From positions 1 to 64,000 of the forward strand of contig DASZZN010000009.1 in NCBI GenBank assembly GCA_035544955.1: DNA of 64,000 nt, read 5' to 3'. The position numbers and the translations under genes are program-made. Below the pieces are notes generated by a model. It was not told the DNA's origin, did no database searches, and saw only the letters and a list, made by a program, of their open reading frames with translations. Positions 26,649-35,464 of the stretch are shown here, piece by piece (the first letter of the stretch is position 1; every line of letters begins with the position of its first letter). The DNA is from Candidatus Dormiibacterota bacterium. GTDB taxonomy: Bacteria > Chloroflexota > Dormibacteria > CF-121.

Positions 26649-28010
26649 TTAGGCGTCGAGCTCACTTACTGCGCGTAGCCGAGTTCTCTCGCCCCGGCCG
26701 GCCTCATACGCCTGCCGAAAACGTAGCGCCGCCTGGGCGTTGTCGCCTTCGGCTTCGAGGGCGCGGGCGAAATCGTAGGTGACGCGGGCGCGCAGGTCAG
26801 GGCTGTCGATGGTGACGGCGACTTCCAGGGCCCGCTCGAAATGGCGGTGCGCGGACTCCCACCGCCCGCGCGTATGGGCGATCCGTCCGGCGACCCGGTG
26901 GACGGCCACCGTCGCCATCGGATCGCTGGAGTGCGTCGAGAGGTCGATCGCCTCCTCGATGAGCTCGTTGGCTCGCTCGATGTCCTTGCGCTCCAGAGCC
27001 GACTCAGCCATACCCGTGACCAGGTGCGGCAAGAGCTCGCGATCGCCGAGTCGCCGCAGGTGCTCGGCGCCCTCGCTGAAGAGCCGGTCCGCCTCCGCCA
27101 CGCGGCCCTGCTGCAGCAGCATGTCGCCCATATTGAGCCGCAACTGTCCGGCCATCCGCACGTCGCGGAGCGTCTCGAAGATGCGCAGGCCTTTCTGCGC
27201 GTAGGAGAGCGCCCGCGCATACTGGCCTGTCTCCTGCAGCGACAGGGCGAGCCCCTCGTAGATGCCGCCGAGTGCCGGCATATCGAGCACCTGCTGCGCC
27301 GCCGCGATCGCCGATTCGTATGCGGAGATCGCCTCGATCGGCTGGCCCGCCACGTAGTGGAGGTTGGCTCGATGGCCGAGGATCCGGGCCTTCAAGACGG
27401 GATCGGCCAGGCCGCTCGACTGATAGCGCTCCAGGGCTTGATCGAACCACTGGCCGGCGGCATGCGGCCGGCGTAGCAGGTAGTGGACGCTGCCCATCCG
27501 GTCATACAGCTCGACCAGGAGCTGGTGCCACTGCGCCCGCTCGGCGACGGCGATCGCCTCCTCCAGGACGGGCTTGGCATCTTGCGGGCGCCCCAGCTTG
27601 AGTTGGGCCGCCGCCAGCGCCAGTTGCGCGCGCGTGCGCAGCTCGATGGAGATGGTCCGGGCGAGGATCCGCGTCATCAGTGACTCGGCCCGGGCGGCTT
27701 CGCCGTGCAACAGGCTCATCTCGGCTTCCGCGAGCGCCAGCTCGAGCGCGGCGCTGGAGTCGCCTGGCTCTTCGAGAAAGTACTCGATCGGCCGTTGCAG
27801 CCGGTGGGCGATGATCCGCAGATTCTGCGTCGACGGCTGGGCGCTCCCCAGCTCGACCTGGTTGAGGAAGGCCCGACTAAAGTCGTCGCCGGCGACGGCG
27901 GCCAGGCTCAGCCCGAGTTCCTGCCGCGCCTGCCGGATCCGCCGTCCGAGCGGACTCGGCGTTGCGGGGTCATCCGCTAACGGACGCCCCGCCCGCCGTT
28001 TGTTAAGCAC
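26649..28010 (-). CDS. XRE-type HTH regulator with TPR repeats
   Basis: 453 residues: an N-terminal helix-turn-helix (LGRRIRQARQELGLSLAAVA, FLNQVELGSAQPSTQNLRIIAHRL, about 20-80) followed by eight or so TPR-like helical repeats up to the C-terminus. This architecture is that of peptide-responsive or stress-linked regulators; the ligand is unknown. The start is a GTG at 28010, directly at the expected transcription start of a good promoter, so the mRNA is probably leaderless. Confidence 0.82.
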   Translation of the reverse strand: MLNKRRAGRPLADDPATPSPLGRRIRQARQELGLSLAAVAGDDFSRAFLNQVELGSAQPSTQNLRIIAHRLQRPIEYFLEEPGDSSAALELALAEAEMSLLHGEAARAESLMTRILARTISIELRTRAQLALAAAQLKLGRPQDAKPVLEEAIAVAERAQWHQLLVELYDRMGSVHYLLRRPHAAGQWFDQALERYQSSGLADPVLKARILGHRANLHYVAGQPIEAISAYESAIAAAQQVLDMPALGGIYEGLALSLQETGQYARALSYAQKGLRIFETLRDVRMAGQLRLNMGDMLLQQGRVAEADRLFSEGAEHLRRLGDRELLPHLVTGMAESALERKDIERANELIEEAIDLSTHSSDPMATVAVHRVAGRIAHTRGRWESAHRHFERALEVAVTIDSPDLRARVTYDFARALEAEGDNAQAALRFRQAYEAGRGERTRLRAVSELDA

Positions 28011-28017
28011 AGCCTAC

Positions 28018-28047
28018 AGTCTATCAATACGAACTTGACAGTGACAA
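28018..28047 (-). promoter_or_regulatory. Promoter of the HTH-TPR gene (TTGTCA-18-TAGACT)
   Basis: On the minus strand TTGTCA (28042-28047) and TAGACT (28018-28023) are 18 bases apart, and the GTG start codon begins seven bases after the -10 box. Confidence 0.6.
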
Positions 28048-28052
28048 ACCGC

Positions 28053-28139
28053 TTAGGTTGGGTTCGGCCAGACGCCGGCGAAGGATAGTAAGGCCGCCAA
28101 GAGGACAAACAGAAGCCAGGGGTTGAGAAGACGCCGCAC
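28053..28139 (-). CDS. 28-residue hydrophobic microprotein
   Basis: GTG-initiated frame reading RRLLNPWLLFVLLAALLSFA and then GVWPNPT, a single short membrane helix. A strong Shine-Dalgarno (GGAGGT) lies six bases upstream. It occupies the gap between the HTH-TPR gene and the tRNA. It could be a leader peptide, a small membrane effector or a toxin-like peptide; nothing in the sequence decides between these. Confidence 0.4.
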   Translation of the reverse strand: MRRLLNPWLLFVLLAALLSFAGVWPNPT

Positions 28140-28283
28140 GGTCCCACCTCCAAAACAGGCGGCTCGCTCCGATCGGCCTGTCTGCTGCCAGCTTATGAGC
28201 GGCCGTCACTCAAGGGGGTCACGTCTGTAACGGATTCCGTAAGGCCGGTCGCGAACCCCTGACTGCCCTGCCACCGGCGTATC

Positions 28284-28289
28284 TATAAT
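28284..28289 (+). promoter_or_regulatory. -10 box of the tRNA-Arg gene
   Basis: Perfect TATAAT 14 bases before the mature tRNA 5' end, with a weak TGACTG about 18 bases upstream. Confidence 0.55.
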
Positions 28290-28303
28290 CGGGTTCCGCT
28301 TGT

Positions 28304-28380
28304 GTCCCCGTAGCTCAGCCTGGATAGAGCACTGGCCTCCGGAGCCAGGAGCACAGGTTCAAATCCTGTCGGGGACACCA
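28304..28380 (+). tRNA. tRNA-Arg (anticodon CCG), CCA encoded
   Basis: Complete cloverleaf: acceptor GTCCCCG pairs with CGGGGAC, anticodon stem CTGGC/GCCAG around loop CTCCGGA (anticodon CCG, reading CGG), T arm ACAGG-TTCAAAT-CCTGT, discriminator A and encoded CCA at 28378-28380. Downstream of its 3' end the sequence turns AT-rich and gene remnants begin, as expected for a tRNA used as an integration target. Confidence 0.96.
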
Positions 28381-28467
28381 CCCATTCCGGGTGTAAATAC
28401 TTATTAGTGTATTTGTATAAACAACGTGAACGGAGCCACGAGGCGCTCCCAATCAGGCCGGTGGAGC
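28381..28467. other. AT-rich stretch after the tRNA
   Basis: Unusually low G+C for this window. It contains a small palindrome (AAATAC ... GTATTT) around 28394-28415 that might end the tRNA transcript. No gene seen. Confidence 0.4.
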
Positions 28468-28650
28468 TCACACGAGATCGCTACTTGTACTTTCTCGAAT
28501 GCAATGCCCGATCCTCGCTAGATCCTCTGGCGTGCGGTGAAACTGGGCCTCGTTGCTGATAGGGCGGCCCTCGTAGGGATCTCCCGCATAGCGTGGATAG
28601 AGATGCATGTCTAGATGCGGAATCGTGTTGCAACGAAATGGGGCGCCCAA
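28468..28650 (-). pseudogene. C-terminal remnant of a HIT-family protein
   Basis: 60 residues resembling the C-terminal half of HIT hydrolases: TIPHLDMHLYPRYAGDPYEG is the catalytic His-triad region followed by the usual PRYxGDP loop. The middle His of the triad is Asp here, the upstream half of the domain is missing, and a stop lies in frame about 20 codons before the TTG used as nominal start. Probably a decayed gene. Confidence 0.55.
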
Positions 28651-28734
28651 CGTATTCAGCCAGTGCTGATGGTCGACCGCAACGGCAGAAATCGATCTTC
28701 AGGGATCGGCTGTTTCCCAGACACCTCGGCCTCT

Positions 28735-28830
28735 ACAACGAGTCAGGCTGCGGAACATCACCTCCGGGCAACCCTGATGAAGGTATTTCACAAGCTCGGC
28801 GTCACGTCTTGCACCCAGCCGGACCAAGTG
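28735..28830 (+). pseudogene. Remnant of a LuxR-type helix-turn-helix
   Basis: The frame reads QAAEHHLRATLMKVFHKLGV and then TSCTQ, matching the recognition helix and end of LuxR HTH domains (typical form TVEHHLRxVFRKLGVxSRTQ) with a small insertion. No LuxR sequence is found on either side. Confidence 0.45.
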
Positions 28831-28946
28831 CCGTTGCTGGAACTGGTCGCGGAGGGCTTTGACCGACATCGGGCGGGCTCGGACGACTCGCCTCGTTTGG
28901 CCGAAGCTCGTGAGGATGCCGTCATCGCCGCCGGGCAGCCAGTTTG

Positions 28947-30017
28947 TTAGAAGAAGCTGGTGCTGAAGCCCGGGACGATCGGGCCGCTCAGAATCCGGCG
29001 TCCGTGCTGTCCGGTGACCACCCAGAGGTCGACGCCCTGATTGCTCGGGGTGCTCCCTCGATAGATGGCCACCGCCAAGTCGGAGCCGTCGGGGCGGCCC
29101 AGGACCGATACCACTAGCGGCTTGCCCTGCGGCCAATCGGCCGGGTAGGGCGTTGACCAGGTCGCGACATTCGTGCGCCACAGGATCGCGGCGACGGTTC
29201 GACTCGTGTCGCTGATGGTGAGCGCCACCGAGCCGTCCCACGAAAACCCGATGATGCTCAGGTTCGCGAACTGGGCCAGCACCTGGCCATCGGTTAGGCT
29301 GCGGATGACCGTCCCGCCCCCCGGCTCGCCGGTATTGCCTGACACGCTTCGATCCTCAACCAGGAACATGCCGTCGCGGGAGGCCAGGACTCGAGCCATC
29401 TCCTGCGCGGGATAGCTGTGCTGGAAGACCCGGGCGCCGGTCGACAACTTGAAGACCGAGACGTCGGTGACCCACGCGAACGCGCGCTGCGCCACCACCA
29501 CTCGGTCGACGCTGAGGCTGCAGGCGAGGATCTCTGGTCCAGCATTGCCGGTTACCGTGCCATATGTCGCGACGACGCGAGCGCCTCCGGTCGGGTCCTT
29601 GAGCCAGATCTTCTGCGATCCCTCCTGCCCATAGGTGGTCCCCGCCGCTACGAAGGTGCACCAGTGATTGCTGTCGTCCGCCCAGACGGGGCCGGGTCCC
29701 TTTGTTAGGTCCGTGTGCCCGACCAGTTTGCCCGTCACGTCGTAGACCTCGCCTCCCAGCGCCGATAACTTGGATCCGTCCGGTGTCTGGTTGTAGGCGC
29801 TGAGGGCAAGCTGCCCGGCGTGCTTCCCACTCCAATCGAGCGCCACCATCTGGCCTGAGGACGGGCTGTACCAGATCAGCGGCTCCCCCCTCGACGGGGG
29901 AGAGGATGGAGGCGGAGTTGCTGTGGTCTGGGGTTGGTTGCCCGTCGGCCGACCACCGCAGGCAGCGATCAGGATCACCATCGTCGCCACCGCCGCCCGA
30001 AAAACATAGCGATTCAT
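28947..30017 (-). CDS. Lipoprotein with beta-propeller-like repeats
   Basis: 356-residue lipoprotein: signal VFRAAVATMVILIAAC with lipobox IAAC, a Thr/Pro/Ser-rich linker, then repeated Trp/Asp/Gly segments (LDWSGKHAGQLALSAY, FSWDGSVALTISDTS) typical of WD40/TolB-like blades. It has the same overall plan as the lipoprotein at 45.4 kb, so the two are probably distant paralogues. Surface-anchored, function unknown. ATG 30017 chosen for the signal peptide; it follows GGGGGTGG. Confidence 0.72.
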   Translation of the reverse strand: MNRYVFRAAVATMVILIAACGGRPTGNQPQTTATPPPSSPPSRGEPLIWYSPSSGQMVALDWSGKHAGQLALSAYNQTPDGSKLSALGGEVYDVTGKLVGHTDLTKGPGPVWADDSNHWCTFVAAGTTYGQEGSQKIWLKDPTGGARVVATYGTVTGNAGPEILACSLSVDRVVVAQRAFAWVTDVSVFKLSTGARVFQHSYPAQEMARVLASRDGMFLVEDRSVSGNTGEPGGGTVIRSLTDGQVLAQFANLSIIGFSWDGSVALTISDTSRTVAAILWRTNVATWSTPYPADWPQGKPLVVSVLGRPDGSDLAVAIYRGSTPSNQGVDLWVVTGQHGRRILSGPIVPGFSTSFF

Positions 30018-30234
30018 CGTCCACCCCCGTCTGGCTAACGCACTGGTATCACGTTTGATAACACTCTCAACGTCGAACACCCCCACAAGGTTTCACTCGG
30101 AACGATGCATCTGCTATTGCCAGGCGAACGCGAAGTTGATTGGGAAGGTCCGGGCATACTGTGCTGAGCGGCGGAACGGGAGCGGAGCCTGAAGCTGGGG
30201 ATGGAGTTCGCCGTGCGTCCGCGGACCGTCCGCT

Positions 30235-30350
30235 GAGCGTCCGCTAGAACGCGATCGACGAATCCCAGGCGTTCATCTCGGTTGGCAGGTGGAGTTCATA
30301 ACTTGTACGGTGGGGGACACCACTCAAAACAAGTTTTGAACCGGGCTGGG
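30235..30350 (+). repeat. Dispersed repeat copy 1 with hairpin (second copy at 35.5 kb)
   Basis: About 115 bp resembling 35465-35580 in the same orientation, starting GAGCGTCCGCT. It contains a 13-base inverted repeat (30294-30306 and 30329-30341, one mismatch) around a core at 30310-30326 that matches the tRNA-Arg 3' end (28368-28384) at all but two of 17 positions. On the minus strand both copies read as related peptides (SYELHLP-E--AW), so a decayed coding origin is also possible. Confidence 0.6.
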
Positions 30351-30895
30351 CGAATTCGAAAAGCTGCTGAAAAGGATCATTAAGAGCCCATCCGCGCAGC
30401 CGAGAGTTCCGTCGACGGTCACCCTGGAGAACAGGAGTTTTGCAAACTGCCGGCGCTGCTGAACCGTTCCGCACGGTCCCAGATCAGGCTAAGGTTGGAG
30501 AGGATCCCCAGTTCGGTCTTGACATCGCGCTGCTCCTTCTCAAACCCGGCCGTGACGTGGTCTAGTCGCTCGCGGACCTCCCGCTGAGCCGCCTCGTTGA
30601 GTGACCGGACGCTGCTGTGTTCTAGGTTTCTGCGCCTCGGCCTCTTGCTGGCCCGGGATGCGTCCCCTCAGCCGATCCAAGAGCGGTTGTTGCACCCCTC
30701 GGCCAGCTCCGGCTTGATCTCGATCCTTGCAAGCAATCGACGGAACTCGGACTCGACCGAACTTGCCGCTGCCCATGGCAGATCTCCAGGATCGATGGCC
30801 AGGTTCCTGCGGTCTGAAAGTCAGCCTGCTGGCGCGCAACATCTTTTATGACGCCCTGGGTCGCTAGCTATTCTTGGTAGACCGCGCCGGAATCT
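30351..30895. other. Non-coding or decayed stretch
   Basis: No intact gene. On the minus strand between about 30430 and 30620 one frame gives a plausible amphipathic segment (NEAAQREVRERLDHVTAGFE, LIWDRAERF) that breaks into stops and other frames upstream, which looks like the tail of a lost gene. I cannot identify it. Confidence 0.4.
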
Positions 30896-31186
30896 TCATG
30901 CCTCCTTCTGTGAACGGCCCGCGGCCGGGCCAACATCAACCACTTCAACAAGTCGCTCGAACGGTAGACCGGAACGCGTGACGACGTCCTCGACGACCTT
31001 CCTCGAGGGCGCGTCGAAAATGCAGAACAGCGAGTCCTCGGCCGGGACCAGGGTGGATTCGATAATGCGAATCTCGATGCCGCTCACCCGCAGCTGCGCG
31101 GCAACGTCGGCTGCGCGCATCAAGGCGGCTGCCAGCTGCTCGCTGGAGATGCCCACCGGATAGCTCTCTAGCATGAAGCGCGCCAC
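30896..31186 (-). CDS. DUF4242 (nickel-binding SCO4226-like) protein
   Basis: 96-residue small ferredoxin-fold protein matching DUF4242: FMLESYPVGISSEQLAAAL, an IESTLVPAEDSLFCIFDAPS core and GLPFERLVEV. Streptomyces SCO4226 of this family binds nickel; the physiological role is unclear. It is the last gene of a four-gene co-directional run headed by the LuxR regulator. Confidence 0.78.
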   Translation of the reverse strand: MARFMLESYPVGISSEQLAAALMRAADVAAQLRVSGIEIRIIESTLVPAEDSLFCIFDAPSRKVVEDVVTRSGLPFERLVEVVDVGPAAGRSQKEA

Positions 31187-31197
31187 CTGTTTCCTCC

Positions 31198-31686
31198 TCA
31201 GCTGGAGCTCTTTGGGAGGAGCTCAGCGAAGTTGACATGGGGGCGCGCGCTCGTTGTGGTGCCCACGATGTTTCCGGCGTGGTCGATCCAGACATAGTTC
31301 GGACTATTGTCAACCTCATAGGTCGCGTTGGTGTGCGGGTCCACCACGTCGACGACCCCGCGGATGTCTTTCGAAATCGATGTCGAGACCTCGTCTTGGA
31401 TCGCCACCTTGCCGGCATACGGCTGATCGAAGATCTGGTGCATGGCTTCCCCTTCCGCGCCGATGATCCTGGCCTGCGCAAGCGTGGTCCGCCCCTGTTG
31501 GGCGACCCACTGAGGGTCGACACGGATGGAGGCAGCCGCATGCTTGAGCACGGCTCCGGCCTCACCGAGCCGGCCTTCGGGTGCCTCGAGCACCTGCCGC
31601 TTCGGGCTGCGCAGGCCTGGGAGCCGCTTCGACTGCGCGAGGCTCCAGCGAAAAAGCGATGTCCAGACACGCTGTGCGGCTTTCAT
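31198..31686 (-). CDS. Hypothetical protein with a C-terminal WxDxxG domain
   Basis: 162 residues. ATG 31686 overlaps the stop of the upstream lipoprotein gene (ATGA), so this start is preferred over one 11 codons upstream. The N-terminal half is basic; the C-terminal half (VVDPHTNATYEVDNSPNYVW, then IDHAGNIVGT) resembles small beta domains found at the ends of bacterial secreted and cell-surface proteins. No signal peptide. Function unknown; co-transcribed with the lipoprotein and DUF4242 genes. Confidence 0.6.
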   Translation of the reverse strand: MKAAQRVWTSLFRWSLAQSKRLPGLRSPKRQVLEAPEGRLGEAGAVLKHAAASIRVDPQWVAQQGRTTLAQARIIGAEGEAMHQIFDQPYAGKVAIQDEVSTSISKDIRGVVDVVDPHTNATYEVDNSPNYVWIDHAGNIVGTTTSARPHVNFAELLPKSSS

Positions 31687-32264
31687 GACCGGTGAAACGT
31701 GATCGTGCAGGCGGGGCACACCGCGTTCGAGAGCGTCAGCGTGTTGTTGTCGGCCATGCGGTAGTCGTCGGTTTCGGAGGTGCCCGCCAGGTACGGTTGT
31801 CCGTTTGGAAGTTTCTCGGGGTCGGCCTTCATGTCAGTGAAGTGGATCTGTCCGGTTGCCGCAAGGACTTGGTAGTTCCCCGTGATCAGGATTCGATACG
31901 TGCTTGGGCCGTAGATCCCGCTGCACATCGTCGTCTGCGAGTAGGAGTGGTTTGGGCTGAAGAGCATTTGCACCGTCTCTTGGCTACCATCGAACAGGCA
32001 GGTGCCCATGCCATTCCAGCCGCCCCACAGCACGCGAGCGGGGTCGGGAGGCGCGGTGGGGGCCGGCGCCGGTGACGGCGCCGGAGCCGGGGTGGGCGTC
32101 GGAACCGGCGTCGGCGCGGGCGTGACGGTGGGCGTCGGTGTCGGTGTGACGGTTGGGCTTGGCACGACCGCTGCGCCCCGGTTAGAACATGCGACGAGCC
32201 CGGCGCCAATGATGAACCACCCGAATAGAGCGATTGGCAATCGCAGCTGGCCGGCGTACTTCAC
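31683..32264 (-). CDS. Hypothetical lipoprotein with Pro/Thr/Val-rich linker
   Basis: 193 residues. Signal peptide (LPIALFGWFIIGAGLVAC) with lipobox LVAC, then a 45-residue Pro/Thr/Ala linker, then a compact domain with six Cys/Trp-rich beta segments (WGGWNGMGTCLF, MCSGIYGPSTYRI, CPACTITFH). AGGAGG lies six bases before the GTG start. The pattern resembles lipocalin-like secreted domains that also appear, truncated, at 41.5 kb. Function unknown. Confidence 0.68.
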   Translation of the reverse strand: MKYAGQLRLPIALFGWFIIGAGLVACSNRGAAVVPSPTVTPTPTPTVTPAPTPVPTPTPAPAPSPAPAPTAPPDPARVLWGGWNGMGTCLFDGSQETVQMLFSPNHSYSQTTMCSGIYGPSTYRILITGNYQVLAATGQIHFTDMKADPEKLPNGQPYLAGTSETDDYRMADNNTLTLSNAVCPACTITFHRS

Positions 32265-32334
32265 AGTGATCCTCCTCTTCCGTTGAATGCCGCTATGGTG
32301 CGGCGACCGGCCGCTCCACGAAATAGAGGAATCC

Positions 32335-35193
32335 CTAGGAGTGCGCTGGCGTCCCCCCACTACGGCTGTCCCGCACGGGCGAGGAGGGAGATTCTTGCAG
32401 GCGTAGGGCAAGCTCCGTTCGCGATCGGAGCGCCAACTTGGTATAGATCCGCGTCAGATTCGCTTCGACGGCCTTGACGCTGACGAACATCGCACTGGCG
32501 ATCTCGCGGTTGGTGCGACCCTCCGCGACCAGCCGTGCAACTCGCTCCTCGGTTGCGCTGAGCTCATCTGGCCCAGCGGGATGGAGGCCGAGACGCTGGG
32601 TTTCTGCCTCGACCTGGGCCGCCCATCCCAACGCCCCCAGGTTCTGAAAGAGTCCTAGGGCGCGCTCCAGGGAATCCCGCGATGCTCGCTTCTGCCGGGA
32701 GCGGCGCTGGATGTTGCCTTGTATAAGAAGCGTGCGTCCGAGTTCGAATGGCTCGACAAGCCGGTCATGCGCAACGAGCGCTTGCGCCAGCGCGATCTGC
32801 GCTCCGGCCAGGTCCCCATGCGCAGCGGCGAGCAATGCCCGGCACCTTGCGGCCATCGCAAGCGCCCAGGCTCGATTGAGCCGTCGCCCGCGCTCCTCTA
32901 GCGTTTCGAGCAGGTTCATGGCCTCCTCGAGTCGCCCAAGCGCAATCAGGGCCTCGATGGCATCGTGTCTGCTGCGAAGGACGGTCGGCTCGTCGAACCC
33001 TCCGCGCTCCTCGAGCTCGGTCACGCGTTGGAGCCAGCCGTTCGCGGACTCCGGATCACCACGTGAGAGCTCGATGAAGCCGAGCAGAGCCCAGATTCTG
33101 CCTTCGGCCAGGCGCGTTCCCGATTTCTTGTTGAGGGTCAGCGACTCGGTGGCGAGGCTGCAGGCGGTGTCCAGGCGACCGCGCCGAGCCATCACCAGGG
33201 CACGGGCGAGCAATAAGAGGGGGATGCGAAACAGCTGCTCGGTGCGTGCCGCCGCCTCCAGGCCGTCCGTTACGCAGCGATCTGCAAGGTCCAGGTCACC
33301 GGCCCGGCACTCGAGGTCGCTCACAAAGAAATAGAGAAGCGGCAAGGAGATGTCGAGGCCATGGTCATGCGCCTGTTGGCGCAAGGCGCCGAACGCCCGT
33401 CGAGCCAGGTCAGGCGTCTCTCCAAGCTGGGAAATCATCCAGGCCCATGCCATTCGCGGTGAATTCTCGAGCGGGAGATGCTGGGTGGCCCGTTCGACGG
33501 CCAGGCAGCGGTCAATCAGTTCGGGCGTTAGACCCTCTCCCGACATGTACCCCACCCACAGCACCGCCGTGCAGGCGAGCCCGACCACCGTCGGATCCGT
33601 TTGGGCCTCCGCCAGCTCGAGGGCAGCCTGGACATGGGCTTTCGCACGGCGCGCGTTGGCGCCGCCCCATGCAAACGACAGGCCAAGCGTGTGGTGGATT
33701 GCGGACTTGAGGGCAACATCGGAGCCGGCCTCCCCCAGGGCCCGATCCATGGCCGTGATCTGCTGCTCGACTTCCACCGTCGAGTGGCGAAACTCGCTGA
33801 GATACCAGAGCGCGCGAGCTCGCACTGGCCCGGCCGGTGCCGAGCGCTCGATCTCTTCCCACAGCTCACGCGCCCGCTCCGTGTTGCCCGCGAGATAGTG
33901 ACACATCGCGCCGTCGGTCATCCGCCGCCACAACGCGTCGGGTTCGCCTGCCGGCGTCAGCCGTCGTGCCTCTTCAAGAAGGACGGCCGCTGTCTCCGGC
34001 GCACCGCGGGCACGCGCGCGCTGCGCGGCTTCGTCGATCGTCTGCGCAATCTCCTCGTCGGGGTCGGTGGTCGCGAGGGCCAGGTGCCGAGCCCGTTCCT
34101 CGACGTCGCTGACCACCTCAGCCAAGCGGCGATGTAGCGCACGCCGGTGCGCAGCTGATGCGGTCGCGTAGTGCACTGATGCCAGCAACGGGTGGGAGAA
34201 CCGGACCCGATCGGCCTCGATTTCAATGACGCCTGCCCGCTCGGCGCGCTTCAGTTCGGCCTCGACCGTTTGCGGACTCTCCGCTGCCGACGTGATGATG
34301 GTCACGGTCGGACTCGAGAGCGCGGCCACCGTGAGGAGGGCGTCTCGGGTCTTACGCGGGAGACGTTCGAGCCGACCCTCCACCAATTCGCGCAGACTCT
34401 TAGGAACGGGGATGGTCCCTACTGGATGGTCGGTGTCCTGGGCCAGCAGATCGCGCGCGATCTCGAGGGCATAGAATGGGTTGCCCCCCGAGATCTGATG
34501 TAGCTGGACGAGCACTGGGCGAGGTAACTCGGCACCGAGACGCGAGCGAACCATGTGGTGCAGTGCCCCGAGGCTGAGTGGCGCCAGCTCGAGTCGGGAG
34601 AACCGATCGGCCGGGAGAGCCCGATCGAGTCCTAGGCTGACACTGCGATCCTCGCGTGTGCGCTGGACGAGAAGCACGCCGATCGGCTCGACCTGTAGCC
34701 GACGGATCGCAAATTGCAGCACCCGTGCGGATGGCTGATCGAGCCAGTGGGCATCATCGATCCCCAGCAGGACCGGCGTAGATTTCGCGAGCGTACGCAG
34801 GCTGGCGAGGACGGCGGCCGCGACCGCTCGCGAGTCCAGCGTTTCACCCGGCTCGGCTTCACGCAGAAGAGCAACTTCCAGGGCATGCCGCTGGGGGGCG
34901 GCCAGCGCCGAGAGGCTCTCCTCCACAACGCCTTCGAGGAGATCTGTCAGCGCGGCGTACGAGAATTTGGCTTCCGCCTCGGCCGATCGGCATGACAGCA
35001 CCCGGAACCGCCTGGCGGCCTCCTCGAGCGACCAGCGCCAAACGGTGGTTTTTCCCATCCCGGGCTCGCCCTCGACGAGCAGCGCCTGAGGCCCTGCGGG
35101 GATGGCGTTGAGGAAGCCCGAGATGCGGACCAACTCCTCATCCCGGCCGAAGATGCTGGTCGCAGATGGGGCGGCCACCCGCCCGACATTCAT
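32335..35193 (-). CDS. Large ATP-binding LuxR-family regulator (LAL/MalT-like)
   Basis: 952-residue STAND-type regulator. An N-terminal ATPase has Walker A GEPGMGKTT near 43 and Walker B VLLGIDDAHWLD near 140; the long central region is TPR-like helical; the C-terminal LuxR helix-turn-helix is LSATEERVARLVAEGRTNRE then SVKAVEANLTRIYTKLALRS (about 880-935). A ligand binding to the central region would drive ATP-dependent activation. GGGGAGGGG precedes the ATG. It heads a run with the downstream lipoprotein genes (71-base gap), which are its likeliest targets. Confidence 0.9.
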   Translation of the reverse strand: MNVGRVAAPSATSIFGRDEELVRISGFLNAIPAGPQALLVEGEPGMGKTTVWRWSLEEAARRFRVLSCRSAEAEAKFSYAALTDLLEGVVEESLSALAAPQRHALEVALLREAEPGETLDSRAVAAAVLASLRTLAKSTPVLLGIDDAHWLDQPSARVLQFAIRRLQVEPIGVLLVQRTREDRSVSLGLDRALPADRFSRLELAPLSLGALHHMVRSRLGAELPRPVLVQLHQISGGNPFYALEIARDLLAQDTDHPVGTIPVPKSLRELVEGRLERLPRKTRDALLTVAALSSPTVTIITSAAESPQTVEAELKRAERAGVIEIEADRVRFSHPLLASVHYATASAAHRRALHRRLAEVVSDVEERARHLALATTDPDEEIAQTIDEAAQRARARGAPETAAVLLEEARRLTPAGEPDALWRRMTDGAMCHYLAGNTERARELWEEIERSAPAGPVRARALWYLSEFRHSTVEVEQQITAMDRALGEAGSDVALKSAIHHTLGLSFAWGGANARRAKAHVQAALELAEAQTDPTVVGLACTAVLWVGYMSGEGLTPELIDRCLAVERATQHLPLENSPRMAWAWMISQLGETPDLARRAFGALRQQAHDHGLDISLPLLYFFVSDLECRAGDLDLADRCVTDGLEAAARTEQLFRIPLLLLARALVMARRGRLDTACSLATESLTLNKKSGTRLAEGRIWALLGFIELSRGDPESANGWLQRVTELEERGGFDEPTVLRSRHDAIEALIALGRLEEAMNLLETLEERGRRLNRAWALAMAARCRALLAAAHGDLAGAQIALAQALVAHDRLVEPFELGRTLLIQGNIQRRSRQKRASRDSLERALGLFQNLGALGWAAQVEAETQRLGLHPAGPDELSATEERVARLVAEGRTNREIASAMFVSVKAVEANLTRIYTKLALRSRTELALRLQESPSSPVRDSRSGGTPAHS

Positions 35194-35464
35194 CAGACCC
35201 CTCCCCGTCGAAGCACGGGCCCCCCGGTGAAGCTAACCTGCGATATCAGCGGTTGTCAAGCAGGCGGGCGTCCTTGCCGTGCGGGCCTGTGTCGCGTCTT
35301 GAACAAGCATTCGTATCAGCTTTGAAGGTTTCAGCGGGACAAGGTGTCGTTTCGTGTGGGCCTTGCTTGAGCGAGACGACTGAGGCCGGCGGTCCCAAGC
35401 AGACGGATCCGCGTAGCCGCATGGGTGCTCCTGTATGGAACCCTCAAATTGGTAGGCGCCCACC
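35194..35464. other. Intergenic, no gene seen
   Basis: Upstream region of the LuxR regulator. No convincing reading frame, RNA or promoter pair was found; the regulator's ribosome-binding site lies at its start edge. Confidence 0.4.

Noticed and set aside
30540-30851. Overlapping frames of 84-100 codons in the gap between the repeat and the DUF4242 gene
   Set aside because: They conflict with each other, have Arg/Gln/Pro-rich composition, and no frame shows a domain; only a short decayed segment on the minus strand looks coding.
32030-32170. Repetitive G+C-rich tract that could suggest a CRISPR or minisatellite
   Set aside because: It encodes the Pro/Thr/Ala linker of a lipoprotein; the units are degenerate codon repeats without spacers.
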